From Jaltomata sinuosa (lineage: Eukaryota; Streptophyta; Magnoliopsida; Solanales; Solanaceae), in the NCBI GenBank assembly GCA_003996215.1, contig QJPP01000050.1, forward strand, positions 744,001-808,000: 64,000 nucleotides of DNA, written 5' to 3'. Below, in pieces: positions 56,544 to 64,000 of the stretch. The stretch's first letter is position 1. Each line of letters starts with the position of its first letter. Below the pieces are notes generated by a model, which saw nothing but the letters and a program-made list of their open reading frames with translations, was not told where the DNA came from and did no database searches. The position numbers were made by a program, and so were the translations under genes.

Positions 56544-59500
56544 GTAATGACTCTTTCGGTCATTTTTGCGTGTAAGCTTTCCTTGTACTGTTAGAGCCTT
56601 CCATGTAGTGGCCGCAAGTTATTTATGGCTTGCAGGAACCGGTGGTTTGGTGCCCTAGCCGTTCGTTTTGTCGTTATGATCGTTTTCTTATTTTAGAGCT
56701 GAGTCTTAGGAGCCGAGTATCGAGATCGTGCAATGGTGATTTGCGAGCCTAAAATTGAGAATTTTATTAACATCGCGCGTAATTGAAAATATTTTATTCA
56801 AGAGTTGTATGTGGTAAAAAGTTATATTTTTATTGCTTTCCTATAATATTTTAAATGTTTATGAAAAATACTTTTGATATGATATAGGTGTGTGTGTATT
56901 TATTTTATAAAAGTTTTATAAGTTATTAATATTTTATTGGAGATAGTAAACTTAGTTATGTTAAAAATTATTATTATAATATAATAGGTTTTATTTGAAA
57001 TAATTTTCTATTAATTATGATATGTTTAAAAAGTTATATATATTTTACTACGAACCTATGCAATATCCGAGTGTGTACCTAACGGGGTAAGATGAAATAT
57101 GGTGTTGACACACTATCAACACGTGGAAGCAAGGGAAGGGTGGCTCCCATATTTGGTGGTTTTGCTTTTTTCCTTTGATGGGGGTTTGTTTTGACTTGGT
57201 AATTAATGGCCAAGATCATATGGATTTTCAGATTCTTATAATTGAATTCAGGAGAATTTGTGTCGGAGGAAAAAGTGAGTAAGTTGTGTTGGAGAAAATA
57301 GAAACTGATTGGAAGGGTGAGAAGCAAAGTTGTTTTTGTTTGTTCTGGAGTTTGGATCATTGATGGCACCAGCCGCAAAGGTTACTGGGTTCTACCGTGA
57401 GGGAAATGCCTGATTTTGCAATGCAAGTTTGGTCAGTGATTTTACCTTGGTAGTGGATGGAGTAAACTTCCATCTTCACAAGAGCTTCTGGAAGCGTTTC
57501 GGGCTTGGAAATTGCCGTTATAGTATCTTGTCATCGAACGACAGGTAGGTTATGGTCTAAACTCCCTAGACTCAGCATATATCAGATAAAATTGTACTAG
57601 CTGGCATCCTTGGGTTGGGTTATTAGGTTAGTACCACAGACCTGGACCGCTTTATTCATGTCCGGCCTACTTTTCTTTCCCCGATGTTTGTAGTACTTGC
57701 TTGATACGTTTTATTCACCCTTGTGGTCCTATGAGGCCTTGTTGACTCTGGAACATAGAAGGTGGGTTATTGGGAATGTCCGCGAGTCCCGGACATAGAA
57801 ATATCCTTCTAGGTTGGTTATGCTTGCTGAGTGGCTTTGGAGCATGTGCAGGGCCGATAGGTTGATTGTGAGCTGCCTGGGCGGCTATTTGTGTTGATCA
57901 TTCATTTCCATGCATATAAAAATGATTTATCCATGTTTTACTATGGTTTTGGCTTCGGGCCTACTGAAATTGTTTTCTAAACCTTGCATGGCCTTGGGGG
58001 CCCGTTTTCGATAGGAAATAAACTGAAAATGGTTTGATTTAACTTGTGAATCTTCTAGGGGTAAAAAAAGGTCAAATTATGATTTCTATCACCAGTTTTA
58101 CTATTAACGCTAGACTCGGCAGGGCCGGGGTGCTAGTTGAGCTCTTATTAAATTGGGATGGTTTTAGTTTCGATCGGACCGAGCATCTGGGATGAATTTC
58201 TACTGTTTAGACCCAGTTATGCCCGGGCACCCTTGGAGGGGTTTTTTGTGATATGTTCCCACTATTTTGGTCCTGGACAGGGTCTTGGCATGCATATTCG
58301 AGACTGGGTCTCTATCTTAAACCCAAACTTGCTTCTGGAGGACATGTTTTGGTACTGAGTTTTAGTATGGGGTCCGGGACCTCCATTGACCTTGTCGTCT
58401 GGGCCTGGGGCTTCGGGCTGCGCCAGAGGGAGGTTATAAGGCAGAGCCAGAGGGAGGTTATAAGGCGTAGAGGTATTCGGCAGAGTAGAGGTATACGGCA
58501 GAGTAGAGGTATACGGGCAGTGTCCTGCCATGGAACCTACCTATTGGGCTCGATTGGCACCGGAGGAGGTACATGCAGAGTTTCTATCCCACCCTGACGT
58601 TATCATGCATTATATCATTCATTATTTGAGGCTCCACCCTTGTTTGTTGTTTGTTGAGTGTACGCTCCGGTTGTATGGGCAGCCAGAGGGTTTTGTTTTC
58701 ACTTTTTTGCGTTCCTCGATTGTATGGGCGGCTGAGGGACTGTAGGTAGGCTCTTGTTACGTTATCGCGATGTTATCCCCCTGTTATGGTTATGCTTATA
58801 AGATTATATACGGCTGAGTTATTACTTGTCGGATTTAAGATTGGTATGGCTAGTTGGGTTATTGATTCCTATTTTCAAGCATGCCTATCTTTACTTTCCT
58901 TCTCCCTTCCTTGTACTTGAGGTTACCGGTATACCATCCATTTCTTAAACTTGTTATGTATATACTGTTATTGCAAGGATCCCAAGTGCGCTATTTCTTG
59001 CTTACACCTGTGCCTATTGCGTATGTATTCTCTTTGGTAGCCTTGTATGTTGTTCTGTTGACTTCCCTCTGGGATAGTCCCTGTGTACTTTTCGTTGATC
59101 TCTGTGACTACTTGTTGTTCTAATCTGCCTGTTATTATGCTTTTATCTTATATGTGCCCAGTCGGCCTATGATACCTACTGGGTACCTTATGCTTTGCAT
59201 TTGGTGCTCATACCACACTCTGCATCTTCTGGTGCAGATCCTAGTGTGGGTCATTGCAGTTAGCTCATGGAGTCTCGTGCGAGGTGCTGTTTTGGTGATA
59301 TTCTGGACTGAGGGTGAGCTCTTTTCTACCAGAGCTTAGCTTTTAGTTATCTTTTGATTATGTACTCTATTTCTACTCGGAGACAGCTTTGTGTATATTG
59401 TTTTGGACCCTTGTACTCCTTATTTAGATCCAGCTCTTATACGATATGATACCAGGTTTTGGGTTTGGTTTAGCTTCCGCATTGTTTATATTACTCCTGT

Positions 59501-59663
59501 TATCTATTTTCTTTATCATGTTCCCTTGCTTCCTCTTATTAAACTGTTCTTCCACTCAGATTGTTAGATAGTATCCCATTACTTACCGTTCAGGGCTACG
59601 GGGATTGGTTCACCTATTGGGGGGTTGTAGGTGCCATCATGACCGAGAAATTAGGTCATGATA
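56544..59663 (+). repeat. Beta LTR C
   Basis: It begins TGTAATGACTC and ends GGTCATGATA (canonical ATGACA). It carries private short tandem duplications at 58423-58515 (GCCAGAGGGAGGTTATAAGG twice, then GTAGAGGTAT units) that A and B lack. Confidence 0.92.
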
Positions 59664-60352
59664 GGCATGGCACCTTTCGAGGCCTTGTATGGTAGGCGTT
59701 GCGAATCGCCGATTGGTTGGTTTGATGGGTTGGAGTCTAGACCGCAGAGTACAGATTTGCTTAGAGATTCCTTGGACCTAGTCCATTTGATTTAGGACAG
59801 ACTTAGAGCAGCCCAAAGTAGGCAGAAGAGCTACGCTGATCGTAGACTTCATGACTTGGAGTTCAGTGTTGGTGACTTGGTTTTCCTTCGAGTATCGCCC
59901 GTGATGGGCGTGATGGGCGTGATGAGATTTGGTCGGTGGGGCAAGCTTAGCCCCAAGTTTATTAGGCCATTTGAGATTCTACAAAAGGTTGGTAGTATTG
60001 CTTACATGTTAGCTTTGCCTCCGATGTTTTCAGTTGTTCACCCAGTTCTTCATGTCTCGATGTTACTCTAGTATATGCCAGATTAGTCTCATGTGTTGCA
60101 TTGGGATTTGGTTCAGTTAGACGAGAGTTTGTCATTTGTTGAAGAGCCGATAGCTATTCTGGCCAAAATATCAGAAGGCTGAGATCTAGGGAGATTCCGA
60201 TTATGAAATTTTGGTGGAGGCATCGTTTGGTCGAGGAAGCTACTTGGGAGACCGAGAGTGAGTTGTGTGCTCAGTATCCGCAGTTGTTCGAGCCTTAAGG
60301 TACTCCCTTCTTCTTGACTTTCGAGGATGAAAGTCCTTTTAGTAGTGGATAT
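59664..60352 (+). pseudogene. Alpha integrase end and chromodomain remnant
   Basis: It resumes at GGCATGGCACC, the point where alpha pol was cut at 42340. The GPF-like motif (FIRPFEILQKVG) and chromodomain remnants (ATWETESEL) are readable with stops and a frameshift. An in-frame triplication of GTGATGGGC lies at about 59900-59925. A TAA at about 60297 is followed by GAGGATGAAAGTCC and the short purine-rich stretch AGTAGTGGA that probably acts as the polypurine tract before the LTR. Confidence 0.85.
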
Positions 60353-63300
60353 TGTGATAACCCTTTTAGTCATCTTCGCATTTGCGCATTCATTGTACTG
60401 TTAGAGCTTTTCTGTAGCGGACCCAAGTCATTTATGGCTTGTTGGGACCGGTAGTTCGGTGCCCTGGTCGTTCTTTTGGTTGTTTTGCCCTTTTTTCTAT
60501 TTTTGAGCTTTAACTTAGAACATCATTGACTTTAGTCAACATTCTTAGCTAACATGCTCGGAATTGAATTCTGATAGTTCTGTTAGCTTCATAGCATTGA
60601 GTTTGGTCTAGTTGTACCTTCAGTTGAGGCCTGAGAACTTCCGGTGTGGTTTTTGGGTGATTTTCTTTGTTTTCAGGCCATTTGGAGTTGAAAGTATAAC
60701 TTTGGTTTGCTTTTGACGATCGGAGTGTGAGATTTGAAGTACGACGATTCCATCAGCTCCGGAATGATGAGTTTGGGTTGGAAAGGTGGTTGGTTTGAGT
60801 TCCGGGTGAGCCGGACTCATTTCAAGCCTTTGGGTTCCTTTTCGTTAGTGTTGACTTGGGTCAACATTTCATCGAAACGACCTCGTATGGAAGTTTCATC
60901 GATTCCTTTGAGTCCGGAACGTCGTTTCCACTCTGTTAGCATTATTGGTTTCTAAATATCGGTTTCCAATTTTGCCCAGAATGCCCTGTCGAGCTTTGGA
61001 AAGTTGCAGACTTTTTCCTGTTGCAGGTGCAGGCATCAAGCCTCTATTGTGATCGCGAGCCTCACCCTTTGCAACTGTGATGAATCACCTGGCACCGTGT
61101 TCTTTACGATCGAGTGATCGCCAGTCACGATCGCGATGAAGCCCCTCCTTCTCTGTTCTTCACGACCGCGTGGCTAGCCTTTGCGATCATGATGGCCTAG
61201 CCAGCGTGGTCCTCGCTACCGCGAGGAGTCCTTTGCGATCGTGATGAAGAACCCCTGGCAGTATAAAACTTTTTCTTTTCGTATTTCCAGCCATTCTCTC
61301 TCATTTTTCTCCAACTCCAACTCGCCCAAACCCTCTCTAACCTGCTCAAACTAGTACACCCTTGAAGAATTCCCGTACCCTCGAGAAATTCCTGTTTCGT
61401 TGGTGTTTTGGTAAGTTTTCCCTCTTCTCCTTAGTTGTCTTCTCCAATTATCTAAACCTCCATTGTTGTGAATCCTTGAAGATCGAATTTTGGTTGTAGA
61501 TTCTGTCCGAGAGGAGTGCATGCTTGGCAGGCTCTCCCTTATCCACATTCTTGGCGTGATTCTTCCTTTTGGGTAGGTGATTCTTGCTGATTTCCGATTC
61601 CTCTTTTCGAAAATTCCATTGTTGGGTTCCTAGCATTAGGGGCTGTTTTAGCTCGAATTTGTAGCCCAATTTTCTTATTTTCTCGGGCATGTACTCCCTT
61701 GGTCATTGTGATCATAATATGAGTTTTTATTTTTGGTTTTGAGTTATGGGCCCCGTAGGCCTGCTTTTGACCCGGATTTTGACCCAGTTATAATTGTGGC
61801 AATATGGGTTTCGTTAGACTCATTTTAACGTATTGTTTATGTTTGTGATAGTTTGATTATCATTCGGGATCTCTCGGAGCGATTCGGGCTTGGACGTTGT
61901 TGTTCGGGCAGCTTGTCGTCGGACGACAGGTAGGTTACGGTCTAAACTCTATAAACTTAGCATATATCGGATAAAATTTTACTAGCTGGCATCCTTGGGT
62001 TGGGTTATTAGGTTGGTACCACAGACCCTAACCGCTTTTCCGCTATTCGCCCCATTTCTTCTCTCCGTTGTGTGTAGTATTCTTAGTAGTTGATGTTATC
62101 ACCCTTATGGCCCTGTGTGGCCTTGTTTGACTTTGGAACATAGACGGTGGGTTATTCAGGGGTGCTCGTGAGTCCCGGGCATTGTTATCATGATATTATG
62201 TTGCCTATATGTGCTGTAGAGCTATTAGAGCCTGTGTAGGACCGATAGGTTGTTGTGGGCTGGGGGGCCACTGTTGTGATTGTGTATGCCATTCACCATG
62301 CATATAGATAGGGGGATTTCATCTTGATTTTACTATGGTTTTGGCTTTGGGCCTACTGGATTGATTTTCTAAACTTTGCATGGCCCGTGAGGCCCGTTTT
62401 TGGTAAAAATGATCTAAAGGAGGTTTGGTAACGTTTTGATGGGTCTTCTTGGGGTAAGGGAGTTTTAAAGGATATTTTCTCACTAGTTCCACTTATACTA
62501 GACTCGATGGGGTCGAGTGCTAGACTTATTTCCTACAGCTTCTGGGGTGATGCTGGACTAGGCGGGGGGTCGTGTGCTAGGGCTATTGGACTTACTATTT
62601 TAGACCTGGATACCCTCTAGGAATCTTTACTTGGGAATTGATTCGAGATTGAAGGGCATCTAGTAAGTTGATCGAGGGCCTCCATGGACCTTTCTATTCC
62701 GGACTAGAGGCTACGAGTTGCGGGTGCCGGAGGGGGGGTATACGGTGTAGTAGGGGTATACGGGTGTGACCTTCCATGGATCCTACCTTCTGGGCCTTAT
62801 AGGTTGTCGAAAGTGGGTGACATACGGTACTACTATCACTCTTGACTTAGCATGGCATCACATCATTCATCTGTGTGAGGTACCACCCGTGTTTGCTGTT
62901 TGTTAATTGTACGCTCCGGTAGTATGGGATGCCGGAGGATTTTGTTTTCACTTGTTTGTGTTTCCCGATTGTATGGGCGACCGAGAGACTGTAGGTATAC
63001 TCTTATTATTTACCATGATACCATCCCCTGTCCCGGTTATGATTTTGAGACATTATTCTACAACGTTGTTAGTACTGGTTCTGAGAGTGATATGATTAGT
63101 TTGGGTATTGATTCCTCTTTTTCGAGCATGTCTATCTTCACTCTCCTCTATCATTCCTTATACTTAAGGTTACCGGTATACCGTCCACTTCTTAAACTGA
63201 TTATGTATATACTATTATTGCAAGGATCCCAGGTGCGTTATTTCTTACTTACACCTGCGCCTGTTGCGTATGTATTCTATTTGCTAGCCTTATATGTTAT

Positions 63301-63910
63301 TCTGTTGACTTCCCTCTGCGCTAGTTCCTATGTATTTTTTGTTGATTTCTGTGACTACTTGCTTCTATTCTGTCTTTTACTACGCTTTTATCTTATATGT
63401 GCCCAGTCGGCCTATAATACCTACTGGGTACCTTATGCTTCGCATTTGGTGCTCATACTACACTCTGTATCTTCTGGTGCAGATCCTAGTGTGGGCCATC
63501 GACATTAGCTCGTGGGGACTCATGCGAGGTGCTGCTTTTGGTGATATTCTGGACTGAGGGTGAGCTCTTGGCGACCGGAGCTTACTTTTAGTTTATCTTT
63601 TGATTATGTACTCTACTTCTACTCGGAGACAGCTTTGTGTATATATTGTTTTGGTCGTACTCCTTATGTAGATCTGGCTCTTATACGCTATGATACCAGA
63701 TTTTGGGTTTGGTTTAGCTTCCGCTTTATATGTATATTATTCTTGTTATCTATTTTCTTCATCTTGTACCCTTGCTTCCGCTTATTTAAATTGTTCTTCC
63801 ACTTCGTTTGCTAGATAGTAGCCCATTACTGATCGTTCCGGGCTACGGAGATTGGTTCACCTACTGGGGGGTTATAGGTGTCATCATGACTGAGAAATCG
63901 GGTCGTGACA
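60353..63910 (+). repeat. Alpha 3' LTR (3558 bp)
   Basis: It begins TGTGATAACCC and ends GGTCGTGACA, and is uninterrupted. TATAAAA lies at 61262-61268. It shows the empty E2 target (TTACCGG near 63169). A 202-codon frame at 62900-63508 lies fully within the LTR, is disrupted in the 5' copy and is not called a gene. Confidence 0.95.
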
Positions 63911-63938
63911 AAATAATATCCTTTTATAAATATAGTAA
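63911..63938 (-). mobile_element. Helitron-like element, 5' end
   Basis: After the AAATA duplication the minus strand reads TTACTATATTTATAAAAGG from 63938 inward, similar to the A/T-rich 5' ends of plant Helitrons (TC followed by a CTATATT-like run). Removing 5018-63938 would leave TTTGTA joined to TGCAAG, an A/T insertion site as Helitrons use. Confidence 0.42.
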
Positions 63939-64000
63939 TGCAAGTTATTTTTAATACATCAAACCAAACACTGGATAAGAAATGATCTCAGCAACTAATT
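63939..64000. mobile_element. MITE-like element, right part (incomplete)
   Basis: It contains ACCAAACACTGGATAAG, which is the inverted form of the TTTGGT words near 4718 and 4780. The terminal inverted repeat end lies beyond the window. Confidence 0.45.

Larger units (their letters stand above)
42341..59663 (+). mobile_element. Beta array: LTR-internal-LTR-internal-LTR
   Basis: Three related LTRs of about 3.06-3.12 kb (A, B, C) separated by two partial internal regions. Both A and B are preceded by the same alpha integrase sequence, ending CATCAGCAT and CATCGGCAT. C is followed by GGCAT and the rest of the alpha integrase. Beta is a Tekay-like subfamily related to alpha. The arrangement is best explained by one insertion at GGCAT followed by unequal homologous recombination (see findings). 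Confidence 0.85.
49105..59663 (+). mobile_element. Beta copy with both LTRs (B to C)
   Basis: A 10.6 kb unit with flanking GGCAT on both sides, a tRNA-iMet primer site, a gag-deleted internal region and a pol that ends in a chromodomain-like region just before LTR C. It is the best representative of the beta subfamily here. Confidence 0.88.
5684..63910 (+). mobile_element. Alpha: outer Tekay-like LTR retrotransposon
   Basis: The outermost LTR element is bounded by TG...CA ends and the AAATA duplication. Its 5' LTR (5684-8430 plus 38424-39169) is split by E2. Its coding region (39384-42340 plus 59664-60299) is split by the beta array. The 3' LTR is 60353-63910. The order gag, RT, RNase H, integrase and a chromodomain-like end, with LTRs of about 3.5 kb, fits Tekay/Del chromoviruses (Ty3/gypsy). 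The coding region carries many stops, frameshifts and a large deletion. The two LTRs differ at many positions, so this is the oldest LTR insertion in the nest. Confidence 0.92.

Noticed and set aside
62900..63508. 202-codon ORF on the plus strand.
   Set aside because: It lies fully inside the alpha 3' LTR. Its 5' LTR counterpart is broken and other LTRs show only fragments, with hydrophobic low-complexity content.
5684..63910. Possible endogenous pararetrovirus or other integrated plant virus.
   Set aside because: All RT regions are in Ty3/gypsy order with LTRs, TSDs, integrase and primer sites. No movement or coat protein motif was seen.

Overview
The window is plant nuclear DNA made almost entirely of nested transposable elements. 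No host protein gene could be supported. A eudicot is certain enough from the element types, which are Tekay/Del-type chromoviruses with long LTRs and an intron-bearing Tat/Ogre-type element. Solanaceae is my best guess from the style of the MITE and of the Ogre-like repeats, but this is recognition by eye and no search was run.

Layout from outside in. Positions 1-4710 are AT-rich host sequence holding a GA-rich tract and a four-copy tandem array with a 626-668 bp unit (557-3144). A MITE-like element starts near 4711 and appears to resume at 63939. It seems to be split by a minus-strand Helitron-like element (5018-5683 and 63911-63938). That element is split by a plus-strand Tekay-like LTR retrotransposon, here called alpha (5684-63910, target-site duplication AAATA). 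Two separate insertions sit inside alpha. (1) In its 5' LTR, a minus-strand, apparently non-autonomous chromovirus-like element, E2 (8431-38423, TSD TTACC), itself contains a 21.7 kb minus-strand Ogre-like element, E3 (13222-34919, TSD ACCAC). (2) In its integrase region, at GGCAT, lies a related Tekay subfamily, beta, now present as an LTR-internal-LTR-internal-LTR array (42341-59663).

E3 is the only element with long coding regions. In its reading direction (right to left) it has a 5' LTR, a tRNA primer site, ORF1 with an acidic tail, gag, a protease ORF with a G-patch-like segment, a putative 188-nt intron, pol (RT, RNase H, second RNase H, integrase), a 3.4 kb repeat-rich 3' untranslated region, a polypurine tract and the 3' LTR. 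Alpha and beta are broken by stops, frameshifts and deletions. E2 has no recognisable coding sequence.

Two observations stand out. The E3 3' untranslated region carries seven copies of a roughly 65-bp motif whose arms form the same three stems, with paired (compensatory) changes between copies; around it are other hairpin-bearing minisatellites. Second, the middle unit of the beta array is a chimera, beta-like in its left part and alpha-like in its right part. This is what unequal homologous recombination between a nested element and its own host element would leave behind.
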